Below are positions 16,339 through 24,992 of a DNA stretch of 64,000 bases, piece by piece (the stretch's first letter is position 1; each line of letters begins with the position of its first letter). The translations under genes were made by a program, and so were the position numbers. The notes beneath the pieces are model-generated. The model saw nothing but the letters and a program-made list of their open reading frames with translations, was not told where the DNA came from and ran no database searches. The stretch lies in assembly GCF_900169145.1 (NCBI RefSeq), contig NZ_FXZD01000006.1, positions 124,001-188,000 of the forward strand, given 5' to 3'. Origin of the DNA: Brevibacterium antiquum CNRZ 918. Lineage in GTDB: Bacteria > Actinomycetota > Actinomycetes > Actinomycetales > Brevibacteriaceae.

Positions 16339-16935
16339 TTGTGGCCAGTCATCCTGACTGATCAGCAGTCTGACATCGTGCTGCGCCCGCTGCATCGACG
16401 CGACGAGAGTCAGTGGCGAGAAGTCCGCCGGCACAACCGGAATTGGCTGCGTCCCTGGGATGCGACGCTGCCGATTCCCGGCCAGCAGCTGCCGGGCTTT
16501 CGGACCATGGTCCGCATGTACGACAAGCAGGCCAAACGGGGGCAGTCGGTGCCGTTGGCGATCGAGGTCGGCGGTGAATTCCGCGGCCAACTCACCGTTT
16601 CGAGCATCAGTTGGGGATCCATCCTCAGCGGACAGATCGGCTACTGGATCGATTCGCGAGTCGCCGGACGCGGCATCACTCCCATCGCCGTTGCCATGGC
16701 TGTCGACCACTGCCTCTTCGCCCTGGGTCTGCACCGCATCGAAATCAACATCCGACCCGAGAACACGGCCAGCCTGCGCGTGGTCGAGAAGCTCGGCCTC
16801 CGGGACGAGGGGCTGCGCGAGAGGTACATGCACATCGACGGCAGGTGGTGTGACCACCGCACGTTCGCCGTGGTCGCGGAGGAGGTTCCACAGGGAATTC
16901 TCGCCGCGTACCGTCACAGCCTGAGAAAGCTGTGA
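16339..16935 (+). CDS. RimJ-type GNAT acetyltransferase
   Basis: GCN5-family acetyltransferase of the RimJ/RimL type, which acetylates protein N termini (ribosomal proteins in E. coli). It has 198 residues. The region IVLRPLHRRDESQWREVR is the usual N-terminal strand-helix. The acetyl-CoA site is atypical-looking but present as DSRVAGRGITPIAVAMAVD (about 110-128), and RIEINIRPENTASLRVVEKLGL is the conserved C-terminal signature. The start is TTG 16339, supported by GGAGGC seven bases upstream; no ATG fits. It is placed between galU and the membrane protein gene, as in Mycobacterium (Rv0993-Rv0996 order), which supports a conserved functional cluster. Confidence 0.88.
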   Translation: MWPVILTDQQSDIVLRPLHRRDESQWREVRRHNRNWLRPWDATLPIPGQQLPGFRTMVRMYDKQAKRGQSVPLAIEVGGEFRGQLTVSSISWGSILSGQIGYWIDSRVAGRGITPIAVAMAVDHCLFALGLHRIEINIRPENTASLRVVEKLGLRDEGLRERYMHIDGRWCDHRTFAVVAEEVPQGILAAYRHSLRKL

Positions 16936-17008
16936 ACTTGGCACCTGTTTAAACGACACACCACATCCCTTCACGTCGTTGCTGATCCGGGCACTCTAGG
17001 GTGGCAGT

Positions 17009-18910
17009 GTGGACACCAGCATCATCGTCGTTATCGCCATCATCGTGGTCTTCGTCGTTGTCGTGCCCACAATGATCCGCAAATCAGCGACGGAGCTCTC
17101 CCGCGTCGAGATCGACACCGTCCCGGATCAGGCGCAGGTCGTCGCCGACGACCCCCAGATCCCCGGCCACGATCACACGGAACGGGCGAGAGTATTCCAC
17201 TCCTCGGTCAGCATCGAAGCGAACGTTCCACGCCCCGACGTCGCAGCGATGACGGGCGCACCGAAGCTCAGCCTCTCCGCGCGGGCACCGGAGTTCGCCG
17301 TCATCGACGGACAGGCTGGTTCGAGTTCGACCACGGACACGAGCTCCACCATCACCGAGGCGAACGAGCAGCACCAGCGCAGCTTACTGCCCGTGGCCGT
17401 CGGTGAAACCCGCTCCACTTACCTCGACAGCCACAGCTCACACGAGGCAGCCGCCTCGGCGACGGTCGACAACGTTCGACTGCTGCATCCCGCAGTACAC
17501 GCCGTGTTCAACCAGTCGCAGCGGGGTTCGAGCGGCCATGGCCCGAACGGACACGGCCCGAGCGCCCAGGGATCGTCGACGAGTCCTGGCTCCGGAAGCA
17601 CCAGCCACCTCGGCGAGCACTCCGGGACGATTCCGATCCGACCGGGAAGAGCTGCGCCGCGATCGCCGCACAACCGATCCAGCGACGCCGTCACCACAGG
17701 CACAGCAGAGACAAGCAGACGAGGTACACAGATTCCCACCCCGACTTTCGGAGCCGATGAGGACCATTCGATGACTGAGAAAGCAACGACACTGCGCGAG
17801 TCGATGACGTCGCTGGGTGCGGTGACGCGAGGATTCGCACTGCTCTTCCTGGCCTCTGCCCTGGGCGTTCTGGTGACCGGCGTACTCGCGATGTTCTCGG
17901 TCGTCCATGTCGCTCTCGCCGGAGTGTTCCTCGGACTCGCAGGCGTCTCCCTGGTCATCGTGCGCACACTCAACCTGCGCAAACAGGAGATCAAGGCTCG
18001 CCTCCGGGAACTCGACGGCCGGATGGTGAAGACCAAGAGCACCGCGCCGAAGCAGAGCACGGCTGCGAAGCCAGCCACAGCCTCAGTTCCTGCTGCTCCG
18101 ACATCTGCTGCGTCGAAGGACACGGAAGCTAAGCCCGGTGAAGCACGGTCGGCAGGATCGACGAAGGCTGCCCAGGCGCGTGCCGTCATGCAGCGCAATG
18201 TGAGCGCCAAGCAGACCAGAGAAGAGGCCGACACGGGCGAGATTCCAATCGTGCGCATTCGCAACGAAGCCGCAGAGGGTCACACCACCCGTCAGGTGCT
18301 GCTCACCGGTCCGATCCCCATCGTCGAAGAAGCAGCGCCCGACGCAGCGGCAACAGACGCTAAGGCAACGAAATCCGCGGAGACAGACGCTGTGGAGAAT
18401 GCGGCTGCAGCCGAGTCGACATCCGCTATCCAGGCGGGAAGCTTCGCAGCGACCGCCGATTCGCCCCTCGACGTGGGGTCGGCTTCCGAGACTGAGGCCG
18501 CGCCGCAGGCCGAGGCGGTTGCCGAGAGTGACTCTGCACAGAACGCCGACGTCGTGGCGGCCGCGTCGAATGTCGATACCGCCAAGGTGAACGATCCGTT
18601 CATGCAGCGACTGCAGGCACGTGATGCCTGGTCACCGACGCCGCTGCCAGTCCCCAGCTATGTTGATGCCCCACAGGCTGAGCACCCGATCCCCGAGTCG
18701 AAGGCGGCAGATGCGTCTTCCTACGAGACCGAGGCCCGCAGCCGCGAGGATGTCGCAGCTCAGTTCGCCGCTGAACTCGGCTACCGCCCAGAACTCAGCG
18801 ATTCGGCCCGTGAGGACAGCCCACTGGACCACGGTCGCAAGGCGATCCGGACCAACAAGGCTCCCGAGCTGGGCGCCATCGACGACGTTCTCGCTCGCCG
18901 CCGCGCCTGA
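17009..18910 (+). CDS. Three-span membrane protein with long disordered regions (galU-rimJ cluster)
   Basis: A 633-residue protein from GTG 17009. An N-terminal span (3-23) is followed by a roughly 250-residue low-complexity stretch (Ser, Gly, His, Pro). A hydrophobic hairpin of two spans (about 275-295 and 299-318) comes next, then a long Ala/Glu/Ser-rich cytoplasmic tail with Lys-rich patches. The C-terminal 80 residues are more ordered. By position after galU and rimJ it corresponds to mycobacterial Rv0996 and perhaps to the corynebacterial membrane receptor (GLPR) of the MoeA-like protein Glp, which links division and polar growth. That link is inferred from synteny and topology only; sequence similarity could not be tested. 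Confidence 0.7.
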   Translation: MDTSIIVVIAIIVVFVVVVPTMIRKSATELSRVEIDTVPDQAQVVADDPQIPGHDHTERARVFHSSVSIEANVPRPDVAAMTGAPKLSLSARAPEFAVIDGQAGSSSTTDTSSTITEANEQHQRSLLPVAVGETRSTYLDSHSSHEAAASATVDNVRLLHPAVHAVFNQSQRGSSGHGPNGHGPSAQGSSTSPGSGSTSHLGEHSGTIPIRPGRAAPRSPHNRSSDAVTTGTAETSRRGTQIPTPTFGADEDHSMTEKATTLRESMTSLGAVTRGFALLFLASALGVLVTGVLAMFSVVHVALAGVFLGLAGVSLVIVRTLNLRKQEIKARLRELDGRMVKTKSTAPKQSTAAKPATASVPAAPTSAASKDTEAKPGEARSAGSTKAAQARAVMQRNVSAKQTREEADTGEIPIVRIRNEAAEGHTTRQVLLTGPIPIVEEAAPDAAATDAKATKSAETDAVENAAAAESTSAIQAGSFAATADSPLDVGSASETEAAPQAEAVAESDSAQNADVVAAASNVDTAKVNDPFMQRLQARDAWSPTPLPVPSYVDAPQAEHPIPESKAADASSYETEARSREDVAAQFAAELGYRPELSDSAREDSPLDHGRKAIRTNKAPELGAIDDVLARRRA

Positions 18911-18931
18911 CTTCCGCGCAGGTGAGCAGAT

Positions 18932-19381
18932 TCAGTCGGTGTCGAAGAGGAACCAGCAGATGGAGTTGCGTCGCCTCTGATCCGCAAGGACGAGTTCACG
19001 GACCTGCCCGGGCAGCTGGTCTCTCTGCCAGTCACGTTCTCTCCGTCCCGCCGCGGGATCCTCGGGATTGACACTGCGGGCGGCTTTGATGGCATAGGCC
19101 GCGAACCGAGCTGCTCCTCGCAACGGGCGGGCAGCGCCCATAGCGTGTCCTCCGGCGGTGCGCGCCCGCATCATCTCCAGGGTGCCGTCCGCCCAGGCAC
19201 GTGTGGCAGCCACAGCATCACGGGCTCGTGTGTCCTCCGGAGCTTCGCGTTCGAAGAGGGGCAGGACATGCTCGGCGCAGTCGGCTGCCCACAGTGCAAG
19301 CAGTCGATGATCGTCATCTGTCAGTGTGCCGCCCCGTCGAATCGTCACCATTGCCGGGTCACGAACCTCGGGCAGAATCAT
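18932..19381 (-). CDS. Imm-5-like helical protein, shortened
   Basis: A 149-residue helical protein of the Imm-5-like putative immunity family. The start VRDPAMVTIRRGGTLTDDDH, then LLALWAADCAEHVLPLFE, and the end RDQLPGQVRELVLADQ-RRRNSICW match what I recall of the family. Compared with typical members it lacks about 20 residues around GAARFAAYAIKAARS, where others have two AAYA-type helices flanking an AH-x-x-x-H motif. The frame is intact. Its ATG overlaps the stop of the upstream paralogue by ATGA (19378-19381), so the two are translationally coupled. No toxin gene is adjacent. Function is unknown; the immunity label is a family name only. Confidence 0.75.
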   Translation of the reverse strand: MILPEVRDPAMVTIRRGGTLTDDDHRLLALWAADCAEHVLPLFEREAPEDTRARDAVAATRAWADGTLEMMRARTAGGHAMGAARPLRGAARFAAYAIKAARSVNPEDPAAGRRERDWQRDQLPGQVRELVLADQRRRNSICWFLFDTD

Positions 19382-20025
19382 GAGGGCTCCGTGAGGCGTG
19401 CGGCCTCAGCCCCAGGGGTCGACTGGCGGCGAAGCCAGTCATCGATTTCAGACATGGGACCGTTGATCCGATTGGTGCGAGCACTGATCCGGCTCGACGT
19501 CTCGCTGGTTCGGCTCGGTGTGAGGCCGATGCGCGGATAGCGTCGAAGCACATCGCTGAGTTGGGACGTGGCATGCGACGCGAAGCCGTCAAGGAGGGCA
19601 GCAAGGTCTGTGTCCTCATCCGGGCTGCCGGTGAGTTCCATGACACGAACGGCATGTGCGGGCGCGCGCACAATATGTTTGACCTGCACCGAATCGGCCA
19701 GAGGATGCAGATACGCTGATGCAGCCGCATCTCCGGCTGCCATCGCCGCATGGAACGCAACCTCAGATTCTGCCTCTCGCCCGGCTCGATGGGCGGCCGG
19801 AGCACTCACCCGCTGAGCCCTGGATCGCGGCTCTCCGCGGACGAATGCGAGTGCGGCGATGAGGGCCTGACGGGGTCTGCCGTCCTCGGGGCACTGCATT
19901 TCGAAGTGAGGGAGAACCACCTCGGCGGCGGCAGAGGTGAACGCAACGACTGATCGGAGGTCCTCCATGCTCAATGAGACGTCAGCCTGTCGAGGTTGAC
20001 GGTACGTCTTTCGCTCGCGATCCAT
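19378..20025 (-). CDS. Imm-5-like helical protein, upstream paralogue
   Basis: A 215-residue protein from ATG 20025. The Imm-5-like core spans about 15-150: SMEDLRSVVAFTSAAAEVVLPHFE, CPEDGRPRQALIAALAFVRGE, then an Ala-rich region with GDAAASAYLHPLAD and VKHIVRAPAHAVRVMEL. It ends in a Ser/Thr/Arg-rich tail of about 50 residues. It keeps the YLHP and VKHI histidines that are missing from its neighbour. The start is uncertain: the ribosome-binding site is weak and longer in-frame starts exist up to 20118. It forms a two-gene operon with the downstream paralogue through an ATGA overlap. Role unknown. Confidence 0.7.
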   Translation of the reverse strand: MDRERKTYRQPRQADVSLSMEDLRSVVAFTSAAAEVVLPHFEMQCPEDGRPRQALIAALAFVRGEPRSRAQRVSAPAAHRAGREAESEVAFHAAMAAGDAAASAYLHPLADSVQVKHIVRAPAHAVRVMELTGSPDEDTDLAALLDGFASHATSQLSDVLRRYPRIGLTPSRTSETSSRISARTNRINGPMSEIDDWLRRQSTPGAEAARLTEPS

Positions 20026-20153
20026 GCTCACGCTGTCTGATTGTAGCTGCGACGGTCGGAATTCCGGCCTGGTCAGGAACCTGTGCATAGAGAATGCGTA
20101 TGCCATGCATGACTGCACGACATTCCCATTGTCTGTACTCGAGTGGGGCGGGA

Positions 20154-20474
20154 TCAGGCGCGGGGCAGTGCCACGTACCTGATCTCGAGGAACTCTTCGA
20201 TGCCCACGCTTCCGCCTTCGCAGCCGAGCCCGGACTTCTTCACACCGCCGAAGGGTGCTGCGGGGTTGGAGACCAGCGGCACATCGGTCATGGCGGTCGG
20301 GGTGTAGAAGAAGCCCTTGCCCTCGATCTTCGACCCGCCGGTGAGGACCGTCGTGATGAGGTCACCGGTCGCGGGATTGATGACGTCGATGGTCTTTCCG
20401 CCCTCGGCCTCACGCCACTGGCCATTGATGAACAGTCCGGTGTCGAGCTTGTCGATGATCGGCGTGATGTCCAC
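20154..20474 (-). pseudogene. Succinate-semialdehyde dehydrogenase (GabD-type) remnant with two internal deletions
   Basis: An open frame of 106 codons that splices three parts of a roughly 480-residue aldehyde dehydrogenase. The N terminus (FINGQWREAEGGKTIDVINP, 15-34) runs to about codon 43. A late segment LTGGSKIEGKGFFYTPTAMTDVP (44-66) follows, then the C terminus LVSNPAAPFGGVKKSGLG (67-84) to the end. The first junction, near base 20345, removes roughly 280 residues including the catalytic Cys and Glu and the NAD site; the second, near 20279, removes about 60. The GTG start with GGGAGGATC upstream is intact. The NPAAPFGGVK signature points to the GabD family. The product cannot be a dehydrogenase. 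Confidence 0.85.
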
Positions 20475-20532
20475 GACTGATCCTCCCGTAGGTGTCGAAA
20501 AGGCGTGGCTGCGTTCTCACGTTCGTGCCCGC

Positions 20533-20859
20533 TCAGGCACGCAGCTCTTCGAACTCGGGGTGCTTGCGGAAGAACTCCATGACATATGAACAGGTCGTAC
20601 GGAACTTCAGATCCGCCTCGGCGCTTGTCTCGAGGGCGAAGCGCACCAAATGCGCCGCGAGCCCACGACCACCGAACGCAGGGGAGACCTCCGTGTGGGT
20701 GAACGTGCGCACTGCGGCCTCGGAAGTGTCGTCCGGGCTGGCCTCGCGGTCGACGTAGTCGACGTGTCCGATGACCTTCTCGTCGTGGCTCACCATGAAG
20801 CGCGATGCCGCGATGTCCTGGGTGAAGGTGTACGTCTCGTCCGAGATCTCGAGGTCCAT
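20533..20859 (-). CDS. Small GNAT acetyltransferase (YjdJ/Acetyltransf_CG type)
   Basis: A 108-residue single-domain acetyltransferase. It matches the short CG-type GNAT family: HTEVSPAFGGRGLAAHLVRFAL (54-75) is the acetyl-CoA-binding loop and helix. RTTCSYVMEFFRKHPEFEEL is the conserved ending (a Cys followed by a helix and HPE). ATG 20859 has AGGAG six bases upstream. Substrate unknown. It lies 58 bases upstream of the dehydrogenase remnant on the same strand, and diverges from the GNAT gene at 21029. Confidence 0.88.
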   Translation of the reverse strand: MDLEISDETYTFTQDIAASRFMVSHDEKVIGHVDYVDREASPDDTSEAAVRTFTHTEVSPAFGGRGLAAHLVRFALETSAEADLKFRTTCSYVMEFFRKHPEFEELRA

Positions 20860-21028
20860 GTACGCTCCTAAGGGCGAAGGTGTCGGTCATTGCCATGCCG
20901 CCACGTCAATGTGTCAGTCCTGATGCAGGAAACTATAGTGGTGTTCGCCGCGAAGCGACTAGCCTGTTGAACAACATGTTCTTTCGGCCGTTCCTGGCGA
21001 CGGTCAGACATCCTCAAGGAGCCGACCT

Positions 21029-21616
21029 ATGTCCTCTTACGCACCCGCCACCATGGTCGATGCTCACACGCTGATCCTGCACGAAGCAGGTTTCGAAGTC
21101 AGCGAACTCTGCCTCGACGACATCGACGATTATGTTGAGCTCGTCGCCTCCGCCTACCGTGGTGAGCTCTCAAAGCAGGGGTGGACGACCGAGGCGGATC
21201 TGCTCAGCGGCCAGCGACTTGATGCCGATATGGCCCGCGAGATGCTCGGCGAACCCGATTCGTCGATGATCTTGGTCAGGTCGGCCGAGGGCCAGGCTGT
21301 CGGCAGCGTCTACCTGCGCGAACCCGTCGACAAAATTGCCTACCTCGGCGTGCTTGCGGTCTCTCCGGTGGGGCAGGGGCAGGGTGTGGGGTCGGCACTG
21401 ATGAACCTCGCCGAGGCGTGGGTGGTCGAACGTTGGAGCGCTCACTCGCTGCAGATGAGCGTCATCAACAGACGGACCGAGCTCATTGCCTACTACGAGC
21501 GCCGCGGCTACGAACGCACCGGAGAGGTCGAGCCCTTCCCCTATGGTGACGATCGTTTCGGTGTGCCGCTGGTCGACGACCTCGAGTTCGTCCTTCTGGT
21601 CAAGCCCCTGCGCTGA
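21029..21616 (+). CDS. GNAT family N-acetyltransferase
   Basis: A 195-residue GCN5-type acetyltransferase. The acetyl-CoA site is LGVLAVSPVGQGQGVGSALMNLAE (about 109-132), followed by the strand LQMSVINRRTELIAYYERRGYERTGE that ends most GNAT folds. Substrate unknown. ATG 21029 follows AAGGAG with eight bases between. It diverges from the short GNAT gene to its left and ends before a strong hairpin it shares with the convergent MatC-type carrier gene. Confidence 0.88.
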   Translation: MSSYAPATMVDAHTLILHEAGFEVSELCLDDIDDYVELVASAYRGELSKQGWTTEADLLSGQRLDADMAREMLGEPDSSMILVRSAEGQAVGSVYLREPVDKIAYLGVLAVSPVGQGQGVGSALMNLAEAWVVERWSAHSLQMSVINRRTELIAYYERRGYERTGEVEPFPYGDDRFGVPLVDDLEFVLLVKPLR

Positions 21617-21649
21617 GGCTCAACTGCGAGTTGCCCTCGGCGAGGTGAC

Positions 21650-21692
21650 ACGCACATGGTGCCCAGCGAAATTCGCTGGGCACCATGTGCGT
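21650..21692. terminator. Near-perfect palindrome, bidirectional terminator
   Basis: A 20-bp stem without mismatch, 21650-21669 with 21673-21692, loop of three bases. It lies between convergent genes (GNAT on +, carrier on -), 34 and 58 bases from their stops. Confidence 0.75.
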
Positions 21693-21749
21693 TTCGGGGA
21701 CCGGGTCGCTGTGGCCCGGGTTCCTCAATGGGGCCGGACCATAGATGCC

Positions 21750-23168
21750 TCAGAAGATCATGGCCGGGACGACGAGACCGCCGACGAGCACGATGGGTCC
21801 GATGATGACCATCGACATGCCGAACTTCACGAGGATGCTTGTGAGCCGCGCCTTGTGATCGCTTGGAGCCGTGGCCACGACAGTGGCTCCCAGTGTCGAA
21901 AAGGGTGAGACGTCGACGACTGCCGAGCACACGCCGAGTGCCGCGATGAGCGCCCAGCCGGGGACTCCGCCGGCGGCGATGAGGGGCAGCGCCAGGGGCA
22001 CGAGAGCGGCGAGGATGCCGGTCGTCGATGCGAACGCGGAGACCAGGCCGCCGACCACACAGAGAACGAAGGCGGCGATGAGCGGCGATCCGATCGCCTC
22101 GGCGCCCTCACCCAGGAGGTCCACGGCACCCATCGTCTGTAGCACACCGACGAAGGTGATGATGCCGCCCACGAGCAGAACGGTCGACCAGTCGATCTTG
22201 GGCAGCGCGGCTTTACCGGTCTGAGGATCGGCGAGCGAGAGGATCGCACCGAACAGGAAGCACAGCAGCCCGATATCGGGTTCCTTGCCGAACGCGGCCA
22301 GGACGACGACCGAGCCGATGAGACCGACCATGAGGATGACTGTGAGGCTCTGTACGAACGAGAAGGGACCTGAATCGGTGCTCGCCGAGGTGCTTGAGGA
22401 GTCGAAGAGCGCTTCGTCGTCCTCGTCCTCACCGAAGGCCACCTGGGTCGCCGAGGCGGATCCGCGGGAGATCGTCGAACCGGAGCCGTCGCCGGTGGTT
22501 CCGAATTCGTTCGTCTCGTAGACGGACGAACCTGACTGTGCGGAGCCAGCTGCGGCCATGTTGGACCGACGTCCGAAGAGCGTGCGACCGAACATGAAGT
22601 AGGCGACGGCCAGCATCACGAGGTAGACGAGGACAGCGATGCCGAAGAGCAGGAACGGCGAGAGATCGATTCCCGCGTCATGGGCGGTGCTGTAGGTGAC
22701 GATGCCGTAGAGGCTGGTCGGAGCGAATCCGCCGGCGCCGATGGCGAAGCAGATCGCCAAGCCCATCAAGGCATAGTCGACTCCGTACTTGCGGGCCACC
22801 TGCATGCCCACCGGCATCATGACGAGACCGGCCAGAGGCGCACCCATGGAGGCAATGCCGGCTGTGATGATGAAGAAGACGATGGGGAGGAGGGCAGCAG
22901 AGGATCCGACCTTCTCCAGCGCCCAGTCGATGATCTTGTCGACGGTCCCGTTCTCCTGCGCAATGGCGAAGAAGTAGGTGACCCCGGCCAGCAGGATCAT
23001 GATGGACAGTGGGAATTCGGCGATGATGTCGTCGACGGTCATATCTGTCAGGAACAGGCCGGTCCCAGCTGCGCCGACGAGCATGAGCACGCCGATCTGC
23101 ACACCGCGGATCGCACCGATCGCGAACAGAGCGATGAAGATCAATAACGCAATGATTTGTAGGAGCAT
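21750..23168 (-). CDS. MatC-type dicarboxylate/malonate carrier family permease
   Basis: A 472-residue integral membrane protein of the ion transporter superfamily. The N terminus matches the MatC N-terminal domain: LLAGVTYFFAIAQENGTVDKIIDWALE (59-85), with the typical AQENGT. About six spans are followed by a Ser/Gly/acidic cytoplasmic loop (about 205-265), then about six more spans. SAFASTTGILAALVPLALP and ALGVCSAVVDVSPFSTLGA are symporter-type re-entrant motifs. It probably imports a dicarboxylate with Na+ or H+. The start ATG 23168 has GGGGAA upstream. It lies 148 bases downstream of the amino-acid-oxidase-type gene on the same strand and may be its transporter. Confidence 0.82.
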   Translation of the reverse strand: MLLQIIALLIFIALFAIGAIRGVQIGVLMLVGAAGTGLFLTDMTVDDIIAEFPLSIMILLAGVTYFFAIAQENGTVDKIIDWALEKVGSSAALLPIVFFIITAGIASMGAPLAGLVMMPVGMQVARKYGVDYALMGLAICFAIGAGGFAPTSLYGIVTYSTAHDAGIDLSPFLLFGIAVLVYLVMLAVAYFMFGRTLFGRRSNMAAAGSAQSGSSVYETNEFGTTGDGSGSTISRGSASATQVAFGEDEDDEALFDSSSTSASTDSGPFSFVQSLTVILMVGLIGSVVVLAAFGKEPDIGLLCFLFGAILSLADPQTGKAALPKIDWSTVLLVGGIITFVGVLQTMGAVDLLGEGAEAIGSPLIAAFVLCVVGGLVSAFASTTGILAALVPLALPLIAAGGVPGWALIAALGVCSAVVDVSPFSTLGATVVATAPSDHKARLTSILVKFGMSMVIIGPIVLVGGLVVPAMIF

Positions 23169-23316
23169 GATTTCCCCATTTAGGCTGAAATTTCGTTGAG
23201 CGAATCTGGATGACTCGCTGAGTGACGATACCAGCTCAGTAATGGCAGGGGCGGTTACCGCAAAGCGAAGTGCCGGCTTCTCCTAAATATCGGCACTCGG
23301 GTGAGCTGTGCGCAGA

Positions 23317-24678
23317 TCATCCCATGACGTTTCCGCTTGTTTGCGCCGGAGACCGCAGGCGGGAGAAGGTTCCCAGATTCAGTTCCCCGCCTGTGTGCTC
23401 GAGCGCAACCCGGACGGGATCACCGTCGTGGTCATGGCCGTGCTCGACGGCGTCGATGAGTTCTGCCATGAGTTCGCCGACCATCGGCGCATTCTTGAAT
23501 TGGTTGCCGCTGGTGCCGATCGCCTGATAGAACCCGTCTGCTTCGCAGCGATCATAGATGGGAGTCCAGTCGGTAGAGGCATCGTAGACGCCGACGACTC
23601 CGCGGGCCCGGTTCGGGATCGTGATGTCATTGAAGCGTTTGGCCGCTCGCAGCGCCTGCGTCTCGAACTGCTTGGGACGAACGCTCATCGATACCGTGTC
23701 TGGGTCCTTGATCCAGTCCAACTCATCGCACTCGGGTTCCGAACCTCCGATGAGCAGCTGGCCTCCCACCTCGGCGCGCATATAGGTGCCGATACCGGCA
23801 TCGAGGAGGGCGGGAATGGGAGAGCCGTCGCTGCGGATGACGGTCGATTCCGCTGGCAGGGTATGGACCTCTTGGCGCAGGGGAGTCACCGAGATTCCGT
23901 GGTCGGATCCGACCTTCGCGAGCTCGTTGAGCCGCGATGACCAGGGTCCGGCCGCGTTCACCACGACCTCAGCATCGAGAACTCGACCGTCGGCGAGTTC
24001 GAGCGACCAGGCAGTGGCGCCCTCGCCTGTGCTGCCGTCGTCGCCGGGCGAGCCGGCGACGCTGTGATGTGGGTTGATGGTTCGGTGCTGCAGGCCGATG
24101 ACCTCGGCGTTGTAGAGGAACTGGGCATCATGTCGTTCGGCGGCGCGGGCGAAGTTCTCCGTAGCCAGCACGGGATCGGAGATGTACCCGCCGTCCGGTG
24201 TGTACAGCGCCGTCGCGGGCTCGTTGCTGTCATCGAGGAACCCCGGATCATCGGGGCGCACGGGTGGGTAGTGGTTCGAGGTGTCGATGCCGGGCAGCTC
24301 ACGGGCGAGGTCGGCCGCGTCCCAGTCGGTGTAGGGGATCGAGAGATCCTCGAAGTCTGTGCGGACGGTGGTCGGGAGCAGCCCGGGTACGTCGATGACG
24401 GCCATGCCGGTGCGAATGAAGTCCGCGACAGGCTCCGATTCCGGTGCCTGCACATAGTCCCGCAGGTTATCCCACAGGTGCTTCGACTCCCACGCCAGCG
24501 CGATTGAGTCCCGCAGAGAATAGGTGAAGCGAACGATCGCGCTGGTGGCTCCGGTCGAGCCCTGCGCCGGCCCGGACTTCTTGTCGACGACGGTGACCGC
24601 GTATCCGCGTTTGGCCAAAGAGAACGCGATTGACGCCCCCATCACACCGCTGCCGACGACTATCGCGCTCGCGCTCAT
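23317..24678 (-). CDS. FAD-dependent oxidoreductase, D-amino-acid/sarcosine oxidase type
   Basis: A 453-residue flavoenzyme of the DAO superfamily. The dinucleotide fold starts at residue 4 with AIVVGSGVMGASIAFSLAKRG and VVDKKSGPAQGSTGATSAIVR. The second FAD contact VVNAAGPWSSRLNEL is near 245-260, and the C-terminal FAD/substrate segment DRCEADGFYQAIGTSGNQFK is near 390-410. It should oxidise the C-N bond of an amine or amino acid; the substrate is not readable from sequence. ATG 24678 is chosen because GAAGGG stands seven bases upstream and homology begins there; a longer start at 24717 exists. It is probably co-transcribed with the MatC-type carrier. Confidence 0.85.
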   Translation of the reverse strand: MSASAIVVGSGVMGASIAFSLAKRGYAVTVVDKKSGPAQGSTGATSAIVRFTYSLRDSIALAWESKHLWDNLRDYVQAPESEPVADFIRTGMAVIDVPGLLPTTVRTDFEDLSIPYTDWDAADLARELPGIDTSNHYPPVRPDDPGFLDDSNEPATALYTPDGGYISDPVLATENFARAAERHDAQFLYNAEVIGLQHRTINPHHSVAGSPGDDGSTGEGATAWSLELADGRVLDAEVVVNAAGPWSSRLNELAKVGSDHGISVTPLRQEVHTLPAESTVIRSDGSPIPALLDAGIGTYMRAEVGGQLLIGGSEPECDELDWIKDPDTVSMSVRPKQFETQALRAAKRFNDITIPNRARGVVGVYDASTDWTPIYDRCEADGFYQAIGTSGNQFKNAPMVGELMAELIDAVEHGHDHDGDPVRVALEHTGGELNLGTFSRLRSPAQTSGNVMG

Positions 24679-24780
24679 TGCTGTACCCTTCGCCTGAATC
24701 ATGGTTCGTCCTGGCATTCAGCGTAGCGAAGCTGGGCAGTTCGCAGAGGGCTCTTCCAGCATGTGCGCTCAGCTCGGCAC

Positions 24781-24954
24781 TCAGGTCAACAGGAGGGACT
24801 CAGCCGCGAAATCGGGTCCGGGCCGGAACGTCTGAGGCAGTCCAGGGAGGAAGCATCCGACGTTGATTGCCAGGACGATGGCGATGAGGAGTGTCGAAAG
24901 GACGGAGCCCATAGCACTGCTGGAGCACACGGTGCGCGTGCAGGACTGAGACAT
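24781..24954 (-). CDS. Possible small membrane protein
   Basis: Minus-strand frame of 57 codons. After a Cys/Ser-rich start it has one clear hydrophobic span, SVLSTLLIAIVLAINVGCFLP (about 17-37), and a short polar end. It fills most of the 314-base gap between the flavoenzyme gene and the divergent PLP enzyme gene. An alternative start at 24912 gives 43 residues. No ribosome-binding site is obvious and I do not recognise the family, so this is tentative. Confidence 0.35.
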   Translation of the reverse strand: MSQSCTRTVCSSSAMGSVLSTLLIAIVLAINVGCFLPGLPQTFRPGPDFAAESLLLT

Positions 24955-24992
24955 CGGTGCGGAGTGGTCGGAATACGACATATATTGGGAAG

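Noticed and set aside
15330..16352. Long open frame antisense to galU
   Set aside because: Shadow of a strongly biased high-GC coding gene; no start signal and GalU is certain on the other strand.
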